This document shows, in pieces, positions 6,641-14,217 of a DNA stretch of 35,343 nt; the first letter of the stretch is position 1; each line of letters begins with the position of its first letter. The stretch comes from Paracoccus marcusii (GTDB lineage: Bacteria; Pseudomonadota; Alphaproteobacteria; Rhodobacterales; Rhodobacteraceae). A program made the translations under genes and the position numbers. The notes under the pieces were generated by a model. That model was not told where the DNA came from. It searched no databases and saw nothing but the letters and a program-made list of their open reading frames with translations. The DNA is taken from NCBI RefSeq assembly GCF_006151785.1, contig NZ_VDDD01000020.1, positions 1 through 35,343 of the forward strand, given 5' to 3'.

Positions 6641-7489
6641 ATGAACCCGGATCTTGCACAGATCGCGCCGGAACGAAAGCGACCAGCGGTTCAGCTGTCG
6701 CGGGCGTCGGTCGCCTTCGGACAGGGCGCAGAGCGCGTCCAGGCGCTGCAACCGACAGACCTGCACCTGGACGAGGGCGAATTCCTGGCGCTTGTCGGGC
6801 CGTCCGGCTGCGGCAAGTCGACGATCCTCAAGCTGGTCGGCGGCCTGACCCGCCCGTCCGGCGGAGAGATCATCGTGGGCGGACGCGAGGTCGCGGCCCG
6901 CGCCCTGCGCGTCGGCATGGCGTTCCAGAATCCGACCTTGCTGCCATGGCTGACGATCGAGCAGAACGTCATGCTGCCGCTGAAGATCGTGCGCCCGTTC
7001 CGACAGGATTACGCCCGCAAGAAGCGGGGCGAGTACCGCGACAGGGTCCACGCGCTGCTGGCCGATGTGGGTCTGGAAAAGTTCGCCGGTCATTACCCCT
7101 GGCAGCTGTCGGGCGGCATGCTGCAGCGTGCCAACCTGTGCCGCGCGTTGATCCACGAACCCAGCCTGCTGCTGCTGGATGAACCCTTCGGCGCGCTGGA
7201 CCAGTTCACCCGAGAGGAGCTGTGGGGCACGATGCAGGATCTGTGGATCAAGCGTCGCCCCACCGTGATCCTGGTCACGCATGACCTCAAGGAGGCCGGC
7301 TTTCTGGGCACGCGGATCTGCGTGATGAGCGCGCGCCCCGGCCGCATCATCGACGACAGCCCCGTCACCTTTCCCCGCCCTCGCACGGTCGAGATGACCT
7401 TTCAGCCCGATTTCGTGGCCCTGAACCAGCGCCTGCGCGAACGCATCATCGATGCCCGCGGCGAATCCGCCCGAAAGGTCGCGTCATGA
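6641..7489 (+). CDS. ABC importer ATPase (SsuB/TauB/NrtD type)
   Basis: A 282-aa nucleotide-binding subunit of an importer of the nitrate/sulfonate/pyrimidine class. Walker A is GPSGCGKST (53-61), the Q-loop is at FQNP (95-98), the signature is LSGGM (156-160), Walker B with the catalytic Glu is LLLLDEPFG (176-184), and the switch His is H214. It would hydrolyse ATP to power the permease encoded next door. The ATG follows AGGGGAA. It opens a four-gene operon; its stop overlaps the permease start (ATGA at 7486-7489). The fold alone cannot give the substrate. Confidence 0.93.
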   Translation: MNPDLAQIAPERKRPAVQLSRASVAFGQGAERVQALQPTDLHLDEGEFLALVGPSGCGKSTILKLVGGLTRPSGGEIIVGGREVAARALRVGMAFQNPTLLPWLTIEQNVMLPLKIVRPFRQDYARKKRGEYRDRVHALLADVGLEKFAGHYPWQLSGGMLQRANLCRALIHEPSLLLLDEPFGALDQFTREELWGTMQDLWIKRRPTVILVTHDLKEAGFLGTRICVMSARPGRIIDDSPVTFPRPRTVEMTFQPDFVALNQRLRERIIDARGESARKVAS

Positions 7490-8259
7490 ACTATGCCATC
7501 CGTCGCCGCATGTGGTCCGCCGCGCTGATCGTCGCCTTCTTCCTGGGGTGGGAGGTTCTGTGCCTGGCCCTGAACGTGTCCGACCTGGTCGTGCCGCGCC
7601 CGTCGCAGGTGATGGCGACGTTGGTCGCGCGCTTTCCGGTCCTGTGGCCGCACATCATCCAGACGCTGTGGACGACCATGATCGGCTTTGGCCTTGGCGT
7701 GGCGGTCGGCGTCGTGATCGGCGCGCTGATCGGCACGTCGCGGGTGGCCTATGACACGGCCTATCCGCTGCTGATCGGGTTCTCGTCCATCCCGAAGGTC
7801 GCGGTCGTCCCGATCTTCGTGCTGTGGTTCGGGGCGGGGCCGGTGCCTGCGGTCCTGACCGCGCTGGCCATGTGCTTCTTTCCCATCGTGGTCAACATCG
7901 CCACCGGCCTTGCCACGACCGAGCCCGAGATGGAGGACGTGCTGAAATCCCTGGGCGCCGGCAAGATGGACCTGCTGCTGAACGTGGGCCTGCCGCGCAC
8001 CATGCCGTTCTTCTTCGCCTCGCTGAAGATCGCGGCGACCTATGCCTTTGTCGGCACCGTGCTGGCCGAGACCGTCGCCTCGAACAAGGGCATCGGCAAC
8101 GTGATGATGAGCGCATCGTCGAACTTCGACGTGCCGCTGGTCTTAGCCGGCCTGTTCATCCTGGCCTTCCTGGGGGTCGCCCTCTACGTCCTGTTCTCGG
8201 TCATCGAAGGCCGCGTCGTGGGCTGGGCGAACCGCCGCACCGACCTGTCCCCCTCCTGA
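7486..8259 (+). CDS. ABC importer permease (SsuC/TauC type)
   Basis: A 257-aa inner membrane permease with six predicted hydrophobic helices. The cytoplasmic EAA-like coupling loop is at about residues 150-175 (SLGAGKMDLLLNVGLPRTMP). It resembles BPD_transp_1 permeases for alkanesulfonate, taurine or hydroxymethylpyrimidine. It overlaps the ATPase gene by 4 nt and is followed 16 nt later by the binding protein, so the three subunits are made together. No sulfonate mono-oxygenase or nitrilase gene is adjacent. Confidence 0.92.
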   Translation: MNYAIRRRMWSAALIVAFFLGWEVLCLALNVSDLVVPRPSQVMATLVARFPVLWPHIIQTLWTTMIGFGLGVAVGVVIGALIGTSRVAYDTAYPLLIGFSSIPKVAVVPIFVLWFGAGPVPAVLTALAMCFFPIVVNIATGLATTEPEMEDVLKSLGAGKMDLLLNVGLPRTMPFFFASLKIAATYAFVGTVLAETVASNKGIGNVMMSASSNFDVPLVLAGLFILAFLGVALYVLFSVIEGRVVGWANRRTDLSPS

Positions 8260-8275
8260 TCCGAAAGGTATCCCG

Positions 8276-9292
8276 ATGCTGAAATCGCTGCTTGCCGCCG
8301 CATCCCTGATCGCGATGGCCGCCCCCGCGCTGGCCCAGACCGACATCCGCTTCACCCTGGGCTGGAAGACGCAGGGGTCGGATGCGCCCATCCTGCTGGC
8401 CCAGCAGAAGGGCTATTTCGAGGAGGAGGGCCTGAACGTCACCATCGACCAGGGCGAGGGGTCCGCCGCCACCGTCACCCGGATCATGTCGGGCACCTAT
8501 GACGCGGGCTTCGGCGACATCAACGCCATCATCCAGAACGCCGCCGAACGCCCCGACCAGACCCCGGTCATGGTCTATCAGCTGTGGAACGATCCGCCCT
8601 TCACGGTCGTGACCCGCAAGGAAAGCGGCATTACGACCCCTGCCGATCTGACGGGCAAGACCCTGGGCGGCGCACCCGGGACGCCCACGACCAAGCTGCT
8701 TCCGGTCTTTGCGCGCATGAACGACGTCGACCTGGACAGCATCACCATCGAAAGCCTAGCGCCGAACCTGACCGAGCCCATGCTGATCCGCGGCGACATC
8801 GACGGGGCGATGGTGTTCAACATCACGGCCTGGTTCAACCTGATCAACAACCGCCAGGACCCCGCCGCCGATTTCAACTGGCTGAACTTCGGCGATCACG
8901 GGCTGGACCTCTATGCCAACGGGGTCATGGTCTCTCAGGCGATGATCGCCGACAACCCCGAGGCCGTGACCGGCCTGGTCCGTGCGATCAACCGCGCCGC
9001 GGTCGAGATCGCCCAGGACCACGAGGCAGGCGTCGATGCCGTCCTGGCCTTCGACAACCTGGCCAATCGCGACCTCGAGATGGCGCGGATGATGTTCTCG
9101 TACGAGAACCTGATCGCTTCGGACGAGGTGACGCGGATCGGTCTGGGCGATCTGGATGACGACCGCCTGTCGCGCGCCATCGACATCGTCGCCGAGGGCT
9201 ATCAGTTGCAGACCACGCCCGCAGCCGGGCAGGTCTTCGACCGCAGCTTCCTGCCGCCGCTGAACGACCGCCAGCTGGTCCTGGCCGACTGA
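8276..9292 (+). CDS. NMT1/THI5-like periplasmic substrate-binding protein
   Basis: A 338-aa binding protein. Residues 1-21 form a signal peptide cut after ALAQ. The mature protein starts with TDIRFTLGWKTQGSDAPILLA, typical of the NMT1/THI5-like and SsuA-like class, where the first strand and the W-K-T segment line the ligand pocket. Such proteins bind pyrimidines, sulfonates, nitrate or small aromatic amides. GAAAGG precedes the ATG. The stop TGA shares one base with the start of the downstream Ntn hydrolase, so the hydrolase belongs to the same transcript and probably acts on the imported compound. Confidence 0.9.
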   Translation: MLKSLLAAASLIAMAAPALAQTDIRFTLGWKTQGSDAPILLAQQKGYFEEEGLNVTIDQGEGSAATVTRIMSGTYDAGFGDINAIIQNAAERPDQTPVMVYQLWNDPPFTVVTRKESGITTPADLTGKTLGGAPGTPTTKLLPVFARMNDVDLDSITIESLAPNLTEPMLIRGDIDGAMVFNITAWFNLINNRQDPAADFNWLNFGDHGLDLYANGVMVSQAMIADNPEAVTGLVRAINRAAVEIAQDHEAGVDAVLAFDNLANRDLEMARMMFSYENLIASDEVTRIGLGDLDDDRLSRAIDIVAEGYQLQTTPAAGQVFDRSFLPPLNDRQLVLAD

Positions 9293-10830
9293 TGGCGGCC
9301 GCCGCGATGCAGCCGATGGCCACCAGCCCGCACCCGCTGGCGACACGGGCCGGGGCGGACGTCCTGCAGCGTGGCGGCACCGCGGCCGAGGCCGCTGTGG
9401 CGATGGGCGCGGTTCTGGCCGTGGTCATGCCGCATTTCTGCGGCTTGGGCGGCGACGCGGTCTGGCTCATGGCCGACCGCGACGGTTGGGCGACGACGCT
9501 GATGGGCATCGGCCAGGCGCCGGGCGTCCTGCCGGACCTGCCCGACGCCTTGCCCCTGCGGGGGCCGGGGTCGATGCTGACGACCGCCTGCGCCGTCGAC
9601 AGCTGGGACCATGCCCTGCGCCTGTCTGCGTCCCGATGGAGCGGGGCGATGACGCCGGAGGCGCTGCTGGCGCCCGCACTGACCCTTGCGCGCGACGGGT
9701 TTCGGCCCAGCGACAGCCAACGGTTCTGGCTGGATTTCCGCGCCGCGGACTGGCCGGACTGGCCGGGCTTTGCGGCCCAGTTCGCCGCTGCCGAAAACGA
9801 CCTGCTGCGCCAGCCGCAACTGGCCGAGATCCTGTCCCTGATGGTCCGGGACGGGTTTCGCAGCTTCTATCAGGGACCGGCGGCGCAGCGGATCGCCCAG
9901 GGCCTGGCCCAGGCGGGCGCGCCGCTGACCGCCGCCGACCTTGCCGCGACGCACAGCCGGGCGGCGCAACCGCTGTCCCAGCCCTATCGCGACCTGACGC
10001 TGCTGGCGCCGCCGCCGCCCACGCAGGGGATAACGACGCTGGCCATCATGGGCATCCTCGACCGGCTGCGGATCCCCCGCGACCCTGCAATGCGGACCCA
10101 CCTGCTGGTCGAGGCGGTCAAGCAGGCCTTCCTGGACCGCGGGCGTATCGCCGACCCGGACCACGCGGGGGACGACATATCGGCGCTGCTGTACCCGGAT
10201 CGGCTGGACGCCAAGGCGGGCGCGATCCGCGCGGATCGTGCACTGGCCTGGCCGCACAGGGTCCGGCATGGGGATACGGTGTTCTTCGCCGCGACGGACG
10301 GGCAGGGGCGCTGCGCATCGGTCCTGCAGAGCACCTATTTCGACTGGGGCAGCGGTTGCGTCATCGGTGATACCGGGATCATCTGGCACAATCGTGGCGC
10401 AAGCTTTGCTACCGATCCGACCCACCCGAATGTCATCGCCCCCGGAAAGCGGCCCTTCTATACGCTGAACCCCGGCATCGCGCTGAAGGATGGTCGGCCG
10501 CATCTTCTCTATGGAACGCAGGGCGCGGATGGCCAGCCGCAGACACTGGCCGTCCTGCTGAGCGGCCTGATCGACCTGGGGCTGTCGCCCGAGGCAGCCT
10601 TGGCGCAGCCGCGCTTTCTTCTGGGGCGAACCTTTTCGGACAGCCGCGACAGCCTCAAGGTCGAGGCCTCCCTGGGCGACGCGGCGATCGCCTCTCTGGC
10701 CGCAATGGGGCATGAGACGGCCGAACTGCCGACCCTGTCCCCGATCTTCGGCTGCGCAGGCGCGATCCGCATCGACGCGACGGGCTGTTCTGGCGCGCAT
10801 GATCCCCGGGGCGAGGGGCTGGCCCTCTGA
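9292..10830 (+). CDS. gamma-glutamyltransferase-family Ntn hydrolase
   Basis: A 512-aa protein of the gamma-glutamyltransferase (GGT) fold. The large-subunit start (PLATRAGADVLQRGGTAAEAA) and GGDA (53-56) are typical. The likely self-cleavage site is GD/TVFF, giving Thr329 as nucleophile, followed by a GSG (353-355). The canonical TTHF block of glutathione hydrolases is absent, and no signal peptide is seen, unlike periplasmic GGT. It therefore more likely cleaves another amide in the cytoplasm, as oxamate amidohydrolase (HpxW) does within this fold. It overlaps the binding-protein gene by 1 nt, so it is the fourth gene of the importer operon. The substrate is not known. A second family member lies at 15789-17363. 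Confidence 0.85.
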   Translation: MAAAAMQPMATSPHPLATRAGADVLQRGGTAAEAAVAMGAVLAVVMPHFCGLGGDAVWLMADRDGWATTLMGIGQAPGVLPDLPDALPLRGPGSMLTTACAVDSWDHALRLSASRWSGAMTPEALLAPALTLARDGFRPSDSQRFWLDFRAADWPDWPGFAAQFAAAENDLLRQPQLAEILSLMVRDGFRSFYQGPAAQRIAQGLAQAGAPLTAADLAATHSRAAQPLSQPYRDLTLLAPPPPTQGITTLAIMGILDRLRIPRDPAMRTHLLVEAVKQAFLDRGRIADPDHAGDDISALLYPDRLDAKAGAIRADRALAWPHRVRHGDTVFFAATDGQGRCASVLQSTYFDWGSGCVIGDTGIIWHNRGASFATDPTHPNVIAPGKRPFYTLNPGIALKDGRPHLLYGTQGADGQPQTLAVLLSGLIDLGLSPEAALAQPRFLLGRTFSDSRDSLKVEASLGDAAIASLAAMGHETAELPTLSPIFGCAGAIRIDATGCSGAHDPRGEGLAL

Positions 10831-10987
10831 CGCCGCCATCGGCCGCGTCGTGGGGGATCAGCCGCCGCCGATGTGGGGTGCCCGGTATCGGTGGAACGCC
10901 GTGCCGGTCCCGGCCATGGGCCGTGCACCATGTCCGCATGACGGATCACCCTCGCCAAGATGACGATGCTGTGCCAGCCTTGCCCGA

Positions 10988-12673
10988 ATGAGACCTGCCT
11001 TCGCCCTTCTTGTCAGACGCACCCTGCGCCGGTGGCGTCGCGACTTGTATCCCGTCCTGCGCATTGCGGCCGACAGGGCCCTGCGACAGGTGCAGTTCTG
11101 GGTGCTGGCGCTGCTGATCGGCATCGCGGCGGGATTTGCGGCGCTTGGGTTCAGGCTGGGTATCTCGGGGGTTCAGACGGCCCTCTACGGCGCCGACGAC
11201 CTGACGCTGGCCAGCGTCGCGCGCGACCTGCCTTGGGCCTGGGTGCTGGTGGTGCCGGTCTTGGGCGGACTTGTCGTCGGGCTGATCCTGGACCGCTTCA
11301 CCCCCGACGGGCGCGTGCGCGCGGTGGCCGACGTGATCGAGGGCGCGGCGCTGGACGGAGGCCGGGTCGAGGTCCGCGAGGGTCTGGCATCGGCCGCGGC
11401 CTCGCTGATCACGCTGGGCACCGGCGGCAGTTCCGGGCGCGAGGGGCCAGTCGTGCATCTGGCCGGCGTCGTCTCGACCGCGGTCGCGCGGCGCATCAAG
11501 GCCAGCCCTATGACCGGCAGGGAGCTGTTGGGATGCGCCGTCGCGGGTGCGGTCGCCGCCAGCTTCAACGCGCCCATCGCCGGGGCGCTTTTCGCGCATG
11601 AGGTCGTGCTGCGGCATTTCGCGACGCGCGCCTTTGCCCCGATCGCGATCGCCGCGGTGGCGGGCACGGTCATCAACCGGCTGCAGTTCGGCGGCCTGAC
11701 CGAATTCATGCTGCCGGTCGAGCCTGACCTGGCCTTCCATATCGAATTGCCCGCCTTCATGGTGCTGGGCCTTGTCTGCGCGCTGGTCGCGGCGGCGATG
11801 ATGGGCGGGATCTTTCGCGCCGACAGCCTGGCGACGCGGGCGATGGCGCGGATCGGCTGGCCGCGCTGGTCCCGGCCCGCGCTGGCGGGGCTTGCCCTTG
11901 GTGTGATCGCCATTCCCTTTCCGCACATCATCGGCGTGGGCTATGAAACCACCGCCGCGGCGCTGTCCGGCCAGATCGGCCTGGGGCAGGCGGTCATGTT
12001 CGCGGTCGTCAAGGCGGTGGCGGTCGCGATCACGCTGGGCGGGCGCATGGGGGGCGGGGTGTTCTCGCCCGCGCTGGTCATGGGGTCGCTGACCGGCCTG
12101 GCGTTCGGGATCATCGCCACGACCCTTGCGCCCGGCTATTCCGGCAGCGTCAATGTCTATGCCTTTGCCGGCATGGCCGCGGTGGGCGCGGCGGTCCTGG
12201 GCGCCCCCATCTCGACCGCGCTGATCGTGTTCGAGATGACCGGAGACTGGCAGACGGGCATCGCGGTGATGACCTCGGTCTCGCTCAGTTCGGCCCTGGC
12301 GTCGACCCTGGTCAGGCGGTCGTTCTTTCTGACCCAGCTGGAGCGGCGGGGCATCCACCTCTCCGAAGGGCCGCAGGCCTGGCTGCCCCATCAGCTGCGC
12401 GTCACGCCGGTCATCCGCGCGCTGGACGCCCCGGATGCCCCGGCCGAGGATCTGGTCCGTGCCATGGCGGAACGCGGTCCGACCGTGGCCCCGACCACCA
12501 CCTTGGCCGAGGCCCTGCCGCTGTTCGAACGAAGCGGCGCGGTGTTTCTGGCCGTGACGGCCTGCGACGGCCCGGACGACCCCCTGCGCCTGATCGGCAG
12601 CGTCCATCACATCGACGTCCTGCGCGCCCTGAACCAGGCCCTGGAACAGACCGCCGCCGAAGAGCACGGCTGA
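10988..12673 (+). CDS. ClC family chloride channel/antiporter
   Basis: A 561-aa ClC protein. The membrane part (about 35-440) contains the selectivity-filter motif GSSGREGP (147-154) with gating Glu152, and the later GGRMGGGVFSPALVMG block. The C-terminal 100 residues resemble a degenerate CBS domain pair (EALPLFERSGAVFLAV, then GSVHHIDVLRAL). ClC proteins move chloride, often in exchange for protons. The usual GSGIP motif is degenerate (about 113-119), as in many ClC proteins with CBS tails. The ribosome site is weak, and 157 bp of featureless DNA separate it from the previous operon. Whether it is a channel or an exchanger cannot be decided here. Confidence 0.9.
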   Translation: MRPAFALLVRRTLRRWRRDLYPVLRIAADRALRQVQFWVLALLIGIAAGFAALGFRLGISGVQTALYGADDLTLASVARDLPWAWVLVVPVLGGLVVGLILDRFTPDGRVRAVADVIEGAALDGGRVEVREGLASAAASLITLGTGGSSGREGPVVHLAGVVSTAVARRIKASPMTGRELLGCAVAGAVAASFNAPIAGALFAHEVVLRHFATRAFAPIAIAAVAGTVINRLQFGGLTEFMLPVEPDLAFHIELPAFMVLGLVCALVAAAMMGGIFRADSLATRAMARIGWPRWSRPALAGLALGVIAIPFPHIIGVGYETTAAALSGQIGLGQAVMFAVVKAVAVAITLGGRMGGGVFSPALVMGSLTGLAFGIIATTLAPGYSGSVNVYAFAGMAAVGAAVLGAPISTALIVFEMTGDWQTGIAVMTSVSLSSALASTLVRRSFFLTQLERRGIHLSEGPQAWLPHQLRVTPVIRALDAPDAPAEDLVRAMAERGPTVAPTTTLAEALPLFERSGAVFLAVTACDGPDDPLRLIGSVHHIDVLRALNQALEQTAAEEHG

Positions 12674-12768
12674 CACAGCGGCGGCCCCATGCCCGCGATG
12701 CCTGTCACAGTGGCCGGCGGGTCATTGACGCCGGTCCGGGGCGGGCCCAGAAATGGACGCGAACCAGC

Positions 12769-12773
12769 GGAGG
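12769..12773 (+). promoter_or_regulatory. Shine-Dalgarno that decides the SRAP start
   Basis: GGAGG sits 8 nt before ATC at 12782-12784, the codon directly preceding the catalytic Cys of the SRAP protein. Its spacing fits initiation at ATC rather than at any upstream ATG. Confidence 0.6.
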
Positions 12774-12781
12774 GCGGGGCG

Positions 12782-13402
12782 ATCTGCAACCTTTACAACC
12801 ACACGACGCCGCAGGAGGCGCTGGTCCGGTTGATCGACGGGCTGACGGACCGGTCGGGAAATCTGGCGCCGGGCAGCGTCTATCCCGACCAGTTGGCGCC
12901 GATCATCCGGAACGGCGCGGACGGGCCGGAACTGGTCAAGGCGCGGTGGGGCATGCCGTCGCCGCGCTTTGCGCTGAAGACGGAGCGCGACCCGGGCGTC
13001 ACGAATGTCCGCAACCTGGAGTCGCCCCATTGGCGGCGCTGGCTTGGCCGCGAGCATCGCTGTCTGGTGCCGCTGACCAGCTTTTCCGAACCGCGCGGCA
13101 AGGGCAAGGGCGTGCAGTGGTTCGCACCCGCCGATCCAGGCGCGACCCTGTTCTTTGCCGGGATCGAGACGCGCGGCTGGCGATCGGTCCGCAAGGTCAA
13201 GGACGGAGAGACGGTCGACGACCTCTATGCCTTTCTGACCTGTCCTCCGAACGCCGAGGTCGCGCCGATCCATCCCAAGGCGATGCCGGTGATCCTGACG
13301 CGCCCCCAGGAATGGCACGCCTGGCTGGACGGCATACCGGCGACTGAGCTGCAGCGGCCGCTGCCCGACGGGGCATTGACGCTGGTCGAGGCGCCGGTGT
13401 GA
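12782..13402 (+). CDS. SRAP (YedK/HMCES-like) abasic-site protein, apparent ATC start
   Basis: A SOS response-associated peptidase family protein, which protects abasic sites in single-stranded DNA by linking them to its N-terminal Cys2 after Met removal. The family core is complete: CNLYN at the N-terminus, the Asn in TNVRN, the Glu in SFSEPRG and the His in IHPKAMPVIL, matching Cys2, Asn75, Glu105 and His160 of YedK. No ATG, GTG or TTG precedes the Cys; the codon there is ATC, with GGAGG 8 nt upstream. An upstream ATG at 12689 would add 32 residues and bury the Cys, which the chemistry does not allow. I therefore infer ATC initiation (206 aa), or else a base error or mutation from ATG. Confidence 0.8.
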   Translation: MCNLYNHTTPQEALVRLIDGLTDRSGNLAPGSVYPDQLAPIIRNGADGPELVKARWGMPSPRFALKTERDPGVTNVRNLESPHWRRWLGREHRCLVPLTSFSEPRGKGKGVQWFAPADPGATLFFAGIETRGWRSVRKVKDGETVDDLYAFLTCPPNAEVAPIHPKAMPVILTRPQEWHAWLDGIPATELQRPLPDGALTLVEAPV

Positions 13403-13436
13403 TGCCCAGGGGCCATCCCGAGTCACGCGTCGCGCG

Positions 13437-13460
13437 GGTCCGTCCGTGGCGCAACGGACC
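13437..13460. terminator. possible terminator hairpin after the SRAP gene
   Basis: The arms GGTCCGT (13437-13443) and ACGGACC (13454-13460) pair perfectly around a 10-nt loop, 35 bp after the SRAP stop. There is no T-tract, so termination is uncertain. Confidence 0.35.
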
Positions 13461-13487
13461 GCCAGCCTTGGAAAGGAGCGATGGGAC

Positions 13488-14165
13488 ATGCATGTGGACC
13501 TGACCCGCTGGTCACCGCCCCCGGCCCCAGCGCGGGCGGTGATCGCTGGACGATACGTGCGGCTGGAACCGCTTCAGGCCGGTCATGCAGGGACGCTGTA
13601 CGCGGCCGCATCCGCAGGTGGGGCCGATGACCGCTTTCGCTGGCTTTTCGAGCATCCGCCCCAGGATCGTGACACTTTTGCGGATTGGGTCGAGCATGCA
13701 TCGACATCGGCAGACCCGATGTTCTTTGCGGTGGTCGATGCCGCCACGGGCCGCGCCGAGGGTCGTCAGGCGCTGATGCGGATCGACCGCACCCATGGCG
13801 TGATCGAGATCGGCAGCATCATGTGGGGCCCCGCCCTGCAGCGCAGCCGCATGGCGACCGAGGCGCTGTTCCTGTTCGCCGACCACGTCTTTGCGTTGGG
13901 CTATCGGCGGTTCGAATGGAAATGCAACGACCTGAACACGCCTTCGAAACGGGCCGCCCTGCGTTTCGGTTTTCGGCCCGAGGGGGTCTTTCGCCAGCAC
14001 ATGGTCGTCAAGGGGACCAACCGCGACACGGCCTGGTTCGCGATGACCGATCAAGACTGGCAGGAACTGCGGCCCGGCTATCTGGTGTGGCTGGCGCCCG
14101 ACAATTTCGACGCCGATGGTGGGCAGCGGCGCACGCTTGGGGCCTGTCTGCGCGGCGGCGCATGA
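13488..14165 (+). CDS. GNAT family N-acetyltransferase (RimJ/RimL type)
   Basis: A 225-aa acetyltransferase. The GNAT fold spans about residues 18-190: VRLEPLQAGHAGTLYAA at the N-terminus, a central GVIEIGSIMWGP strand, a LQRSRMATEALFLF acetyl-CoA loop region, and YRRFEWKCNDLNTPSKRAAL followed by FGFRPEGVFRQH, typical of RimJ/RimL-like enzymes that acetylate protein N-termini or small amines. The ATG at 13488 has AAGGAG about 9 nt upstream; the earlier in-frame start at 13446 would leave that site internal. It is convergent with the MFS gene, separated by a strong hairpin. The substrate is unknown. Confidence 0.87.
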   Translation: MHVDLTRWSPPPAPARAVIAGRYVRLEPLQAGHAGTLYAAASAGGADDRFRWLFEHPPQDRDTFADWVEHASTSADPMFFAVVDAATGRAEGRQALMRIDRTHGVIEIGSIMWGPALQRSRMATEALFLFADHVFALGYRRFEWKCNDLNTPSKRAALRFGFRPEGVFRQHMVVKGTNRDTAWFAMTDQDWQELRPGYLVWLAPDNFDADGGQRRTLGACLRGGA

Positions 14166-14170
14166 CGGGT

Positions 14171-14198
14171 GCATCCCGCGCCGCCGGGCGCGGGGTGC
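14171..14198. terminator. bidirectional terminator hairpin between convergent genes
   Basis: GCATCCCGCGCC (14171-14182) and GGCGCGGGGTGC (14187-14198) form a 12-bp stem with one G-T pair and a 4-nt loop. It lies between the convergent GNAT and MFS genes. No T-tract is present. Confidence 0.55.
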
Positions 14199-14217
14199 AA
14201 AGATCACCGGTCGGCGA

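Noticed and set aside
6641..9292. Taurine or alkanesulfonate importer
   Set aside because: The subunits resemble that class, but no TauD, SsuD or SsuE gene is adjacent and the coupled enzyme is an amide hydrolase.
10946..12676. Minus-strand open frame (576 codons) opposite the ClC gene
   Set aside because: It matches no family and is rich in Gly, Arg, His and Gln; the plus strand encodes a convincing ClC protein.
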